Source: Bacteroidota bacterium (GTDB taxonomy: Bacteria > Bacteroidota > Bacteroidia > Chitinophagales > Chitinophagaceae). From it: a DNA stretch of 64,000 nt. Where the stretch lies: contig JAUZNZ010000012.1 in the NCBI GenBank assembly GCA_030706735.1, positions 62,001-126,000 on the forward strand, written 5' to 3'. Under the pieces are notes generated by a model. The model was not told the DNA's origin, made no database searches, and saw nothing but the letters and a program-made list of their open reading frames with translations. The first letter of the stretch is position 1. The number at the start of each line of letters is the position of its first letter. Made by a program: the position numbers and the translations under genes. Shown one piece after another: positions 17,346 through 27,508 of this stretch.

Positions 17346-19403
17346 ATGAGGATTCGCCGCTTTGCGCTGCTCTTGTCTTTCTGTGTATCCCTCATGGCGG
17401 CCAGCGCCCAGCAGACGGTGATAGACAGCCTCATCGCGATCGTAAAGCAAAATAAACGGGATATTCAGGAAAACAAGGCCTTGAACAGCCTCGCCACCGA
17501 ATACACCCGAACCGACCTGCAAAAGGCCAGGGCCAGCCTACACTCCTCCATCGAACTGGCCAAGACGTTAAATAGCCCGATAACCCTGGGCTATGCATTT
17601 GGTCAAATGGTCACGGTGCAAATAAACACCGGGCGGGCAGATAGCGCCGAAATCTATCTCCAATGGCTAAAGGAACTCGCCACCTCCTCCAACCTGGTCA
17701 TTGTGGAAAACAACTATCACCAGGCTGCGGGGCTTTTTTACAAAAAGCAAGGCAATTTCAGACTGGCCCTCCCCCACATGCTCGAAACCTTGCACGCCGC
17801 CATCGCTACCGAAAAGATGGCCGGTACGTCAAATTCACGGGCATCCGTAGCCGGCGCCTGCCTGAACGTAGGCAATACGTATATGGAAATGGGGGAATAC
17901 AAACAGGCCCTTCAATTCCATTTGCAGGCCTTGAAGATCTTTGAAGCGTTGCAAAATAAACGGGGCGAATCCTTTTGTTACCAGAGTATCGGCACCGACT
18001 TTGTCCAGCTCAATCAATTCCGGCAGGCATTGCCCTATACCCGGCAAGCAACGGCCATCAAAAGGGAACTGGGGGATAAAAGAGGAGTGGCCACCTCCCT
18101 GGGACAAATAGGGAGCATTTACCAGGGCCTGGCCCAATACGATCTTGCCCTCGTCTATGCAGACAGTGCGTTAAGGCTCATACAGGAAATGAACGTGACC
18201 CCCGATGAGGCGAAGGTTCGCTTTAACATGGGGAAAATCTACTGGCTGAAAAAAGATACCGTCCGGGCAAAGGCGAGCTTCCTGGAAAGCAAGGCGCTCG
18301 CACGGCAGATAGGCGATAGCTCGCAGGTGGCCGCCGCCGATGCGGAAATGATCGCCATGCAAACCACGATCGATAGACAACATCAGGCTGAAAGCAAATT
18401 AATGAGCAGCCTGAAAACGTCGATCGAAATGGGAGATAAAAGTTCCGAGGTCCGGAATTACCAATACCTGTCTGATCACTATGCCTCCAATAAACAATTC
18501 GACAAAGCGCTGGAATACTCGAATAAATACCATGAGATCAGCGATAGCCTGCAAGGTCTGAACGTACAATTGCAGATCAAGCGCCTGGAAGGACAATATC
18601 ACCTGGAAAAAAAGGAACAGGAGATCGCCTTATTAAAAAAAGATCAGGAGTTGAACCGGCTCAATCTGCAGAAACAAAAGGCTTTTCAATTCGGGGCCAT
18701 GCTGTTCGTATGCCTCCTCCTGTTTATCGGATTCCTGATCATTAACCGATACCGGATCGTACACAAGGCCCGCCGGCTGATCGACATGGAGCGGATGCGC
18801 AATCATATCGCAAGGGACCTGCACGACGATATCGGCTCGACCCTGACTAGCATTAATATCCTCAGTAAAATGGCCCTGCAGCAGGCCGGTAAAAACGGAG
18901 AGCCCTTCGTCGTTTCCAATTTGCAGAAAATCAAGGACCGCTCCTCCGATATGATGGAAAGCGTTTCGGATATCGTCTGGACCATCAATCCGCAAAACGA
19001 TAGCCTCGATAAGATGATCACCCGCATGAAGGAATTTGCCGCGGAGATCCTCGAGCCGCTGCATATCGAATACCAATTCATGAAGGAAGGGGATCTATCC
19101 CTGGTAAAATTGGACATCAAAAGAAGAAAGGACTTATATCTCCTGTTCAAGGAGGCGGTCAACAATGCCGCCAAGTATAGCGAGTGCCGGAAAATGGAAA
19201 TACACCTGCGACAAGACCAGCAATTCCTTCACCTGAAGGTGGTGGACGACGGCAGGGGCTTTGCCGAACACCTGGTCAGGCGGGGAAATGGGCTGGGCAA
19301 TATGCGCGCGCGGGCCTCTTCCATGCAGGCCGACTTCCGGATCGATACGGAAATTGGCCGGGGAACCCGGATCAGCGTGGACGTGCCCGTCCTCACATCA
19401 TGA
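17346..19403 (+). CDS. TPR-containing sensor histidine kinase (HisKA_3 type)
   Basis: A 685-residue sensor kinase with a cleavable-looking signal peptide (1-21, ending ASAQ) and a large periplasmic domain of about seven tetratricopeptide repeats (about 45-415). A short coiled coil, one transmembrane helix (about 445-467) and a NarL/DesK-type kinase core follow. The phosphorylated histidine is H493 in IARDLHDDIGSTL. The ATP-binding domain shows EAVNNAAKYS (N box) and VVDDGRGF...GNGLGNM (G boxes). The ligand is unknown. The LuxR-type regulator 57 nt downstream is its evident partner. Confidence 0.92.
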   Translation: MRIRRFALLLSFCVSLMAASAQQTVIDSLIAIVKQNKRDIQENKALNSLATEYTRTDLQKARASLHSSIELAKTLNSPITLGYAFGQMVTVQINTGRADSAEIYLQWLKELATSSNLVIVENNYHQAAGLFYKKQGNFRLALPHMLETLHAAIATEKMAGTSNSRASVAGACLNVGNTYMEMGEYKQALQFHLQALKIFEALQNKRGESFCYQSIGTDFVQLNQFRQALPYTRQATAIKRELGDKRGVATSLGQIGSIYQGLAQYDLALVYADSALRLIQEMNVTPDEAKVRFNMGKIYWLKKDTVRAKASFLESKALARQIGDSSQVAAADAEMIAMQTTIDRQHQAESKLMSSLKTSIEMGDKSSEVRNYQYLSDHYASNKQFDKALEYSNKYHEISDSLQGLNVQLQIKRLEGQYHLEKKEQEIALLKKDQELNRLNLQKQKAFQFGAMLFVCLLLFIGFLIINRYRIVHKARRLIDMERMRNHIARDLHDDIGSTLTSINILSKMALQQAGKNGEPFVVSNLQKIKDRSSDMMESVSDIVWTINPQNDSLDKMITRMKEFAAEILEPLHIEYQFMKEGDLSLVKLDIKRRKDLYLLFKEAVNNAAKYSECRKMEIHLRQDQQFLHLKVVDDGRGFAEHLVRRGNGLGNMRARASSMQADFRIDTEIGRGTRISVDVPVLTS

Positions 19404-19460
19404 TGTGATACCCACAGCCCTTTTTATAGCCGATCTTTACAGAAGTAAACAAAATAGCCC

Positions 19461-20096
19461 ATGCAGGTCGGAGTGGTCATCTACGAGGACAATAATAATC
19501 TGCGCGAAAGCCTTTGTAACCTCGTGACCTTCTCCGAAGATCTGGTACTGCTGGGTCACTTCCCCAACGTCGACCAGGTCTCCAAACAGGTTGCCGGGCT
19601 GCGGCCGGACGTCATCCTGATGGACATCGATATGCCGGGCAGGAATGGGATAGAGGCAGTACGGGAGATACGGGCATTCGATCATCGCGTACAGATCATC
19701 ATGCTGACCGTGTTCGATGATAACAGGCATGTTCTCGATGCGATTTGCGCCGGGGCATCGGGCTATCTGCTCAAAAAATATATTTCGGATCATTTGGCCG
19801 AGGCCATCTCGCAGGTCATGCAAGGCGATGCACCCATGTCGCCCGGCATCGCCCGAATGGTGATCCAAAGCATGCATGAGTCGGCCAAACCCGCGACAAA
19901 CAACTATCACCTTACGCCGCGGGAGAAAGAGATCCTCGCGCATCTTTCCAAAGGGAACAGCTATAAGCTCATCGCGGCCGATTTTGTGATCAGCATCGAT
20001 ACCGTCAGAACCCATATCAAGAACATCTACGAAAAACTGAAGGTGCACAACCAGGTAGAAGCCGTGTCCAAGGCGGCCAACGAACGATTACTGTAA
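19461..20096 (+). CDS. LuxR/NarL-type response regulator
   Basis: A 211-residue regulator: receiver domain (1-120) with phospho-acceptor D55 in VILMDIDMPG and acidic D10/E9 pocket, then a LuxR-type helix-turn-helix (about 145-208, LTPREKEILAHLSKG ... IDTVRTHIKNIYEKL). It is partner to the preceding TPR kinase. The TIG lipoprotein gene begins 24 nt after its stop and may be in the same transcript. Target genes are not evident from the window. Confidence 0.93.
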   Translation: MQVGVVIYEDNNNLRESLCNLVTFSEDLVLLGHFPNVDQVSKQVAGLRPDVILMDIDMPGRNGIEAVREIRAFDHRVQIIMLTVFDDNRHVLDAICAGASGYLLKKYISDHLAEAISQVMQGDAPMSPGIARMVIQSMHESAKPATNNYHLTPREKEILAHLSKGNSYKLIAADFVISIDTVRTHIKNIYEKLKVHNQVEAVSKAANERLL

Positions 20097-20120
20097 CAAA
20101 TTTTAATTAAAAACAGCACT

Positions 20121-21194
20121 ATGCTAACCAATTATCAGGCAGGCAGAACCTTCCTTTGCCGACCCCTCATCTTTGTCCTCGTCTTGTCCTCTTATTCCTG
20201 CAGCAAAAGCGACAGCAGTACCCCTCCTCCGCCTCCCCCACCCCCGGCTTCCCCACCGACCATCACCGCCGTTTCGCCCCTGACGCCCTACGCCGGCGAT
20301 GTGATCACGATCAACGGCACCGGCTTCAACACAGATATCAGTAAGGACACGGTCGACCTGGGCATCATTATCAATAATGTGTTTTCGACGGCCTTAGCCG
20401 TCAACGTGCGGCATACCCGGATCCTGAGCGCCACGTCCACGCGGATCACACTGGCCACGGACAGCCAGCTCGTTGTCCTGCCCGCAGAAAAAGTCGCGCT
20501 CGTCCTGAGAACTCCAACAGGTTCCGCGACCACGGCAGGCAATGTGCTCGATTTCAAACAAAATCTCATCTTCTCATTCAGCAGCGTCGACCCTTTCAGT
20601 TCCGGCTGCGGAGGTACTTTTGCGGGCGACTCGATCTACCTGACCGGAAGAGGATTCTATCAGCCGATTTCCGTCACCATTGACGGGCATCCAGCCAATA
20701 TGACGGTAGATCAAAATAGCACCACCACAGCCAGGGGCTTCCTGCCCATAACCTATTTTGGGGTAAACAACCCGATCGGTTGCGCGGCCATCCGCACCCT
20801 GACGGTCCGGGTCATTAATGGAGACGGCAAAAGCTTTGTACGGAGCAATTTCTTCTGGCCCGGTCCCAATTCACAGATCCAAAGCGCGAGTTTCGATAAC
20901 CTGGCTTATTCGCTTAGCAATGGCACGAACGCACTGTTTACGATCAAAGGATATGCGTTGAGAAGCGACTGGTATTTCAAGCTGAATGGGCATGACAATG
21001 GCAGTGGAGCAAATAATAGCGTGGAGTTTAATCCGGGCATCAGCAACTATCCAACCCAATATAGCATGGCATTTGACCTGGGTACGCTGCCGGTTCCAAG
21101 CAGTTCGCTGGGGACCGACTACAATATGCAGTTCAAGGTAGGCAGCGGCTCCGATTATGGGTTTGCGGGATCGGTGTTCACGCTATATAAATAG
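20121..21194 (+). CDS. IPT/TIG-domain lipoprotein
   Basis: A 357-residue lipoprotein with lipobox YSC (Cys27), an eight-proline linker (about 36-43) and an IPT/TIG immunoglobulin-like domain (about 46-130, PTITAVSPLTPYAGDVITING). Two further beta-rich segments follow to the C-terminus. TIG domains occur in Bacteroidota surface glycan-binding proteins and sensors. No SusC/SusD genes are nearby, so binding to a carbohydrate is only a possibility. Position directly behind the kinase/regulator pair suggests it is either regulated by or part of that signalling unit. Confidence 0.8.
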   Translation: MLTNYQAGRTFLCRPLIFVLVLSSYSCSKSDSSTPPPPPPPPASPPTITAVSPLTPYAGDVITINGTGFNTDISKDTVDLGIIINNVFSTALAVNVRHTRILSATSTRITLATDSQLVVLPAEKVALVLRTPTGSATTAGNVLDFKQNLIFSFSSVDPFSSGCGGTFAGDSIYLTGRGFYQPISVTIDGHPANMTVDQNSTTTARGFLPITYFGVNNPIGCAAIRTLTVRVINGDGKSFVRSNFFWPGPNSQIQSASFDNLAYSLSNGTNALFTIKGYALRSDWYFKLNGHDNGSGANNSVEFNPGISNYPTQYSMAFDLGTLPVPSSSLGTDYNMQFKVGSGSDYGFAGSVFTLYK

Positions 21195-21231
21195 AAAAGC
21201 GCCGCTGGCCGTTTGACGGGCCAGTCAGCGC
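21191..21231 (-). terminator. Terminator of the RND efflux operon
   Basis: GCGC...CTGGCC (21199-21210) pairs with GGCCAG...GCGC (21219-21231). On the minus strand the stem is followed by TTTTCTATTT, so it serves the minus-strand efflux operon. It may also act on the plus-strand lipoprotein transcript. Confidence 0.65.
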
Positions 21232-21308
21232 ATTCCTGTCAATGCCAGGCTAATGTTCAGATCCGGTCTGAAGGGTGATCCATACTATATTCTTTAGGTC
21301 TGCATCAT

Positions 21309-24300
21309 TTAAAACCAGCTCCCGATCCAGGTCTCGCTTACCTTGCCCCCCATCTTTCTCCTTCTCCTGCCGACCTCTATACGGTGTACGAGCATGGTAT
21401 AGAACACCAGCAATAGAAATAGTAGGGTAAAGGGCGGTATTCCCAGGAAGGAGATCCACTTGCCGCCAAAATGCCTGCGCATCGGCCTCTTCAAGCGCTC
21501 TGCGATCAGGTACATGCTCGGCACCATGAACAGGGTCATGAAGAAGGCGAAGGCCAGGCCAAAGATGATCGTCCAGGACAGCGGCTTCCAGAAGACAGCA
21601 TTATCGCCTCCGAAGTAGATGTGCGGGTTCAGTTCAGAGAACAATTTGACAAAGTCGATGTTGAACCCGACGGCCAGCGGGATCAGTGCCAGGATGGCCG
21701 CCAGTGCGGTCAGCAATACCGGAATGATACGGGTCTTGCCCGCCTGGATCACGGCCTCCCTCGTCTTCATGCCCCGCGCGCGCAACTCATCGGAGAATTC
21801 GATCACGAGGATCCCATTCTTGACCACGATGCCGGCAAGGCCCACGATGCCCAGTCCCGTCATGATCGCAGAGACTTGCATCCCCGTAATGGCAAACCCA
21901 AGCAGAACCCCGATCACGCTGAACAGGATCTCATTCAATATGATCACGGACTTGCTGACGGAATTGAATTGCAACACGAGGACAAGCAGAATGACGACCA
22001 GTGCCAATACCAGAGCCTTGCCCAGGAAGGCAACTGTTTCCGCCTGCTGCTCTCCTTCACCCGTCTGCTTGATGGTGACGTCATCCGGCTTTTTCTTGAA
22101 ATCCTCGATATGTCTTGCCAATACCTGGTTGACGGCTGGCGGAGTGAATCCATTCAGTACATTGGATCGTAAGGTGATGACCCTTTTTTGGTTTTTCCGT
22201 TTTACGCTGCCCAGGGTGCTCGTCAGGTCATAATGAACGAGCGAACTGATGGGTATATTTTTGATCTTTCCTCCCCCGGCTATATCACGGAAGGTGATAT
22301 TCATGTTCAACAGATCGATCAGATCTTTCCTTTGCAACACGGTATTCCGCAATTGGATCTTGTATTCATCCTTTCCTTCCTTGATCTTTGATACCTCCCG
22401 GCCAAACAGCGCCGTGCGCAATTGCTGGCCGATCATGGAGGAACTGACTCCCTCGCTCAGCGCCCGTTGTCTGTCTACCGTCAGTGTGATCTCCGGATTG
22501 GTCAGGTCGATATCCATCTTCAATTCTTCGACGCCCGGCGTAGCGATGGAGTCCAGATAATTCTTTAATGAAACCGCCGTCTTGATCAGGTCGTCAAAGT
22601 CGTCACTTGACACTTCGATATTGACCGGCGGATCGGTCGGAGGTCCACCCTGTTCCTGGTCAACCGAGATCTCCGCGCCGGGAATACCCTTCAGACTCTT
22701 CCGTATGGCGTCCAGATAGGGTGACGTCGCGACCCCATTTCGTTTGCCGAATTGAACGAACGAAACCTGTATACGTCCTAATTCGCTTCTTGCACTCCGA
22801 TCCTGGCTTTGCGGGTCGCCTGCCCCGATCGCCACATTACTGATGACGCTTTCGACAACAGGGTTTTTCTTCCCGTTCTCGATACCCAAAACCTTGTACA
22901 CCTTGTTTTCCAACGTTCTTGTAACAGAATCCGTATAGTCCACAGACGTGCCGACAGGCAATTTCAAATACACATAAACCTGGTTGGGATCGCCCTTCGG
23001 GAAAAACACGACGTTCTTACCTTCGCGAAAACCAAAGAACCAAAAGGAAAAGATCAGCAGCAGGAAGGTGCTGAAAAGCAACCAGGCCGGCCTCCAGCCT
23101 TTCAGCGCCCATCGCAATAAACTTTCATAGTGCCCCATGATCCAGGGCAGGGCCCTGTTCTGAAAGCCATGGACCAGCCCTTCGAAGACATATTTATTGA
23201 GAATGCCGAGGACCACCAGGAAAAGCAGCAGGTTGCCAAGGAAGGTGACCTTCATCAGGTCAAGCAGGATACCCAGGATCACTGCGATCCAGAACCCACG
23301 CGTCTTGAAGATGGCTGATTTGGATACCTTTCCATCCCCTTCGGGGTGGTTCATGAAATCCACGGCGAATACCGGGTTCATGATGAAGGCTACGATCAGC
23401 GAGGCGGTCAGGGTAAAGATCAGCATGGCCGGCAAATAGACCATGAATTTGCCGATTAGTCCCGGCCAAAATAGGAGCGGAAAGAAAGGTGCGAGGGTAG
23501 TAAGCGTACCTGCCAGGACGGGGACGAAGACTTCCCCCGCCGCCATCATGGCGGAGGTGGAAGAGTTTAGCCTGCCCTTTGCCTGTGTGAATATGCGGTG
23601 CGTATTTTCGATGACCACGATCGCATCGTCCACAATGATCCCCAGCCCGAAGAGGAGCGCAAACAGTACGATAAAATTCAGGGTAACCGCGCCGCCGATC
23701 ATGACATTGGCCAGGGGCAAAAAGACAAAAGCCAGGAACATGCTGAGCGGCACTGACAAAGCCACGAAAAACGCATTGACAACCCCCATAAAGAACATCA
23801 GGATGATCAGCACCAGGACGAAGCCGATTACGATCGAATTGACCAGGTCATTGAACGACGTGCGTGTCTGATTGCTCTGGTCGCCCGTCACCACGACATT
23901 CAAATCCTTTGGGAGGCTGGCCCTCATTTCCTTCACTGTCTCGTTCACCTTGTCGGAGGTTTCGATCAGGTTCTCTCCCGCACGCTTGATGATATTCAGC
24001 GTCACTACATTCTTTCCGTCGAGCCGGGCATAGCTTTCCCGGTCCTTGGTCGTGTCCGTGATCGTGGCAATATCCTTAAGATACACGGCGCCCCCGTTCT
24101 TGGGGCTGCGGACAATGACCTGCGAAATATCCAGTGCAGTATGGAATTGACCTTTCATTTGGAGGTTCCGTTTCATATTGCCCACGTCCAGCAGGCCGCC
24201 TGAAATGTCCACATTTTCTGCTGCCACGGCATTAGCGATGTCATCGAAAGAGATGTCAGCCGCTTGCATCTTGAAATTGTCCACATTGATCTGGAACTCC

Positions 24301-24887
24301 CGCTCCGGTGCGCCGACGATATCGACGCGGTTCAGTTGCGGCAGGTCTTCCAGTCGGTCCTTCATATCATCCGCAAATTTCTTGAGCCGCTGAGCGTCAT
24401 AGTCGCCGCTGATATTCACGTACATGATCGGAAAATCCGAAAAGCTAACCTCCAGCGCCGTCGGCTCCTGTGTCAGATTCGTCGGCAGATCCTGCTTGGC
24501 CTTGTCGATGGCGTCCTTGACCTTTTGCAAAGCCACATCGGTCGAAACATCCGTCTCGAATTCTACGATGATGGCCGAATAGTCCTGCTGCGAGGTGCTC
24601 GTGAATTTATTGATCTTGGCGCCGGTGATACTCTTGATCTGTTTTTCAATAGGCCTGGTCACCAGGTTCTCCATATCCTTCGGCGAATTGCCCGTGTAGA
24701 CGGTCGACACATAGATCGTGGGAATGACGATATCCGGGAACTGCTCCTTGGGCAGCGTCATGAATTGATAGACGCCCCATCCGCTCACGATCAGCATGAG
24801 CAGGTAAATAGCCGTCCTATTTTTGATGCTCCAGGTTGTTGGCTTGAATTGCTTGAACTTACCCGTAAAATTTTCTAAAGCACTCAT
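21309..24887 (-). CDS. RND efflux transporter permease subunit
   Basis: The inner-membrane pump of a tripartite efflux system, driven by proton antiport. The 1192-residue protein has the AcrB/MexF layout: N-terminal TM1, a periplasmic porter domain with SFSDFPIMYVNISGDYDAQ-type segments, TM2-6 including the GIIVDDAIVVIENTHR segment with the conserved Asp pair, a second porter domain, and TM8-12. It is about 100-150 residues longer than AcrB; the extra length is mostly in a hydrophobic region around 540-600. The ORF ends in a basic tail. Substrate is unknown. It is the third structural gene of the operon. Confidence 0.94.
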   Translation of the reverse strand: MSALENFTGKFKQFKPTTWSIKNRTAIYLLMLIVSGWGVYQFMTLPKEQFPDIVIPTIYVSTVYTGNSPKDMENLVTRPIEKQIKSITGAKINKFTSTSQQDYSAIIVEFETDVSTDVALQKVKDAIDKAKQDLPTNLTQEPTALEVSFSDFPIMYVNISGDYDAQRLKKFADDMKDRLEDLPQLNRVDIVGAPEREFQINVDNFKMQAADISFDDIANAVAAENVDISGGLLDVGNMKRNLQMKGQFHTALDISQVIVRSPKNGGAVYLKDIATITDTTKDRESYARLDGKNVVTLNIIKRAGENLIETSDKVNETVKEMRASLPKDLNVVVTGDQSNQTRTSFNDLVNSIVIGFVLVLIILMFFMGVVNAFFVALSVPLSMFLAFVFLPLANVMIGGAVTLNFIVLFALLFGLGIIVDDAIVVIENTHRIFTQAKGRLNSSTSAMMAAGEVFVPVLAGTLTTLAPFFPLLFWPGLIGKFMVYLPAMLIFTLTASLIVAFIMNPVFAVDFMNHPEGDGKVSKSAIFKTRGFWIAVILGILLDLMKVTFLGNLLLFLVVLGILNKYVFEGLVHGFQNRALPWIMGHYESLLRWALKGWRPAWLLFSTFLLLIFSFWFFGFREGKNVVFFPKGDPNQVYVYLKLPVGTSVDYTDSVTRTLENKVYKVLGIENGKKNPVVESVISNVAIGAGDPQSQDRSARSELGRIQVSFVQFGKRNGVATSPYLDAIRKSLKGIPGAEISVDQEQGGPPTDPPVNIEVSSDDFDDLIKTAVSLKNYLDSIATPGVEELKMDIDLTNPEITLTVDRQRALSEGVSSSMIGQQLRTALFGREVSKIKEGKDEYKIQLRNTVLQRKDLIDLLNMNITFRDIAGGGKIKNIPISSLVHYDLTSTLGSVKRKNQKRVITLRSNVLNGFTPPAVNQVLARHIEDFKKKPDDVTIKQTGEGEQQAETVAFLGKALVLALVVILLVLVLQFNSVSKSVIILNEILFSVIGVLLGFAITGMQVSAIMTGLGIVGLAGIVVKNGILVIEFSDELRARGMKTREAVIQAGKTRIIPVLLTALAAILALIPLAVGFNIDFVKLFSELNPHIYFGGDNAVFWKPLSWTIIFGLAFAFFMTLFMVPSMYLIAERLKRPMRRHFGGKWISFLGIPPFTLLFLLLVFYTMLVHRIEVGRRRRKMGGKVSETWIGSWF

Positions 24888-24928
24888 ACGTTGGTTTTGA
24901 AATGCATTGCAAAATATCCTGTCTGCGG

Positions 24929-26083
24929 TTATTGGGTCGTGATCATCTGCCCTTCATACAATCCCTGGAATCCGTCTGTGATTAGCTGGTCGCCGGCCTG
25001 TAATCCCCCTGCCACTTCGACCTGATCGTTATACAACTGGCCGATCGTGATCGATTTCTTATGGGCAACCAGCTTGCCGTTTTCCTTTACACCAACCATG
25101 ACATATTTGCCCTTTTCATCGCTTTGCACGGTATTCACCGGTACGGTCAGCACCTTACTGGCGGAATAATCCTCGAGTTTGACCACCGCGATCTGGTTAG
25201 CGCGGATATTGCTACTACCAGGTATCCGGATTTCTGCGGTGAAGGAACGGCTGCCCGGATCGATGACCTTACCCGCCACATGCACGGTGCCGCTAATGAC
25301 CTTATTGTCCAGGCCGGGAAGCGCGATCCGAACCGCGGTGCCCACCTTAACGCGCTGCTGGTAGATTTCCGGGACCTGCACGACGACCTTCAGGTTGTCT
25401 GTGTTCACGATGCGTATCTGTTGCTGACCGGCCGAGAACATTTCCCCGACCTTTACCGTGATATTGTCGACGGTTCCGTCGATATCCGCCGTCACATTGG
25501 TAAAATCCAGCTGCTCCTGCAGGAGCTTCACCTGGTTCTGCGCCATATCTACGCTGTTCTTTGCGTTGATCACGTCGACCTCAGCCCCGATCTTCTCATC
25601 CCAGAGGTTCTTGCGGCGCTGATAGAGATCTTTTGCATAGGACAACTGCGTTTCGGCGTTGGCCAGTTGCTGACGTTGCACGGCGTCATCCAGCTTGACG
25701 AGCAATTGCCCCTTGTGCACATGTTCGCCCTGTTTGACAAAGACCGTTTTGACCACGCCGCCCGTACCATTGCGTGGAGCCACGTAACTGAGGTCGTTTG
25801 CATCTACGTTGCCTTGCAAGTCGATATAGTGAGTAAATGACGTCGGGGCCAGGGGGGTTAACGCGACTAGTTTGGGCTTTGCGCCGGCGTTCGCGCTTGT
25901 ATCCATCTTAGCGATCTCTTTCTCAAGGCTCGTAATCTGGCCGGTTAGCTTATCCTGCTGATCCTGTAGCCTGGCGAGCTCCGCCTTCTTGCCCTCGAGC
26001 ACTTTATCCGTGTCTGCAGCGTCTTTACACGCAGCAAAAAGAACCATGGAGCCGATAACCAGGGCAGTCAGTAACTTGTTCAT
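24929..26083 (-). CDS. RND efflux periplasmic adaptor lipoprotein
   Basis: A 384-residue membrane-fusion protein linking the pump to the outer-membrane channel. Lipobox AAC (Cys19) indicates anchoring in the inner membrane. A leading coiled coil (about 25-60) is followed by the barrel-sandwich/lipoyl halves (GTGGVVKTVFVKQGEHVHKGQLLVKLDD at about 105-135), an alpha-hairpin (about 138-190) and the beta-barrel and membrane-proximal domains. It ends 45 nt before the pump gene and begins 36 nt after tolC, as one operon. Confidence 0.94.
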   Translation of the reverse strand: MNKLLTALVIGSMVLFAACKDAADTDKVLEGKKAELARLQDQQDKLTGQITSLEKEIAKMDTSANAGAKPKLVALTPLAPTSFTHYIDLQGNVDANDLSYVAPRNGTGGVVKTVFVKQGEHVHKGQLLVKLDDAVQRQQLANAETQLSYAKDLYQRRKNLWDEKIGAEVDVINAKNSVDMAQNQVKLLQEQLDFTNVTADIDGTVDNITVKVGEMFSAGQQQIRIVNTDNLKVVVQVPEIYQQRVKVGTAVRIALPGLDNKVISGTVHVAGKVIDPGSRSFTAEIRIPGSSNIRANQIAVVKLEDYSASKVLTVPVNTVQSDEKGKYVMVGVKENGKLVAHKKSITIGQLYNDQVEVAGGLQAGDQLITDGFQGLYEGQMITTQ

Positions 26084-26119
26084 AGTAATCCTTTTAAGTG
26101 TTATATCCGGTTGGTTTAT

Positions 26120-27508
26120 TTATAATTTTCCGGTTGCATTCTGGTAGTCGACTTTGGCGGCTATCGCATTATACAAAGCGTTAAAATAATTGTTCTGCGC
26201 CTGGATCAGATCCGTTTGCGCCGAAGTGATCTCGGTATTGGAACCCAGCCCCTGCTCGAACTTCTTCCTGGTCTGGTCATAGACGCTGCCGGCCAGTTCC
26301 ATATTCTGTTTTTCGTATCCCAGGGAGGCCAGTGCGGCGGCGAATTTCAACTGCGCTTGTTTCACGTCGTTGTCGATGCTGATCTTCATCGCCTCCATAT
26401 TATTTTCCGTCTGACGGAGGGTTAACCTGGATTTCCGGATATTGGCCTGCTTGTTAAAACCGTCGAAAATGGGGACGGAGATGTCCAGGGCTATAAAGGA
26501 GGAAGGATACCAGTAGAGACCCTTATAGATATCGCTGAAGGTGGTTCCATACCCGGTCTGGGCGTAGTTGGCCTGTAAGGAAACCGTCGGGATGTACTGC
26601 TTTTGGTAACGTTCGATGTCAAACAGGTTCAGTTTCTTGTTGATCTCCAGCAGTTGGTAGTCTCGCCGGTCCGTGTATTTGTAGTCATCCCCAAGCACGC
26701 CATCCCGGACCATCTCGTAGGTCAGGCTGTCCGTCAGTACAAGGGAATCCCGGACGGGCATGCCCATCAGGACCTTCAGGCCCAGGTAACCATCGTCGAT
26801 GTTATTGAGCGTTTGGATCTTGGTAGATAAAAGGTTGGTCAGCTGCACGGTCGCCTTGTCCACATCCAGTTTTTCCGCAAAACCGTTCTTGAACATCTCG
26901 GAGGTGTTATGCTGCAGCTCCTGCACCTGTGAAATATCCGCGTCGATCAGGGCGATCTGGGTCTTACTGAGCAGGAGCTGATAATAGACCTTGGTGATGT
27001 TCGCGCGAAGGCCCTGTTCCGTCAGTTCCCGGCTCTTGGTGTAATAATCCAGCGAAGTCTGCCTGGCCTTCAGGCCCACGAATACCTGGCCGTCGAACAA
27101 GATCTGCCGCAACGTAATGCCGTAGTTGGCGCTATTGCTGGTGGCAAACGAAAAAGCGACGAATTTTTTATTGGGCTGGCCCGCAAAGGATCCTGGTACT
27201 ACAGTGGAAGGGATCTGGAAATAATCCGTATAGCCGGCGCTGCCGGTGATCTGAGGCAGGGCCTGCGAAGTAATCGCGCGGTTGCTCTCCGCCTGGATTT
27301 CGTAATCCAATAGCGCGTTCTTGACCTTTACGCTGTTTCGCGCCGCATAGTCCAGCGCCTCCTTCAGGGAAAAGCTATGGATGGAGTCTGTCGAAGCATG
27401 CTGCGCCCGCGCGGCCGGAGATTCCATGGCCAATGCCGCCAGGAACATCGCCCCGGCGATCAGGTGCTGCACGACCGGTCTCTTCCAATGGTTAAGCCTT
27501 GTGTTCAT
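26120..27508 (-). CDS. TolC-family outer membrane channel protein
   Basis: A 462-residue outer-membrane efflux protein with a signal peptide (about 1-36, ending AARAQ) and two repeats of the OEP fold, each with long alpha-helical coiled coils (residues about 60-240 and 270-460). It forms a trimeric channel for the RND pump encoded downstream. Its start overlaps the end of the TetR gene by 17 nt, so the operon begins tetR-tolC. Confidence 0.93.
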   Translation of the reverse strand: MNTRLNHWKRPVVQHLIAGAMFLAALAMESPAARAQHASTDSIHSFSLKEALDYAARNSVKVKNALLDYEIQAESNRAITSQALPQITGSAGYTDYFQIPSTVVPGSFAGQPNKKFVAFSFATSNSANYGITLRQILFDGQVFVGLKARQTSLDYYTKSRELTEQGLRANITKVYYQLLLSKTQIALIDADISQVQELQHNTSEMFKNGFAEKLDVDKATVQLTNLLSTKIQTLNNIDDGYLGLKVLMGMPVRDSLVLTDSLTYEMVRDGVLGDDYKYTDRRDYQLLEINKKLNLFDIERYQKQYIPTVSLQANYAQTGYGTTFSDIYKGLYWYPSSFIALDISVPIFDGFNKQANIRKSRLTLRQTENNMEAMKISIDNDVKQAQLKFAAALASLGYEKQNMELAGSVYDQTRKKFEQGLGSNTEITSAQTDLIQAQNNYFNALYNAIAAKVDYQNATGKL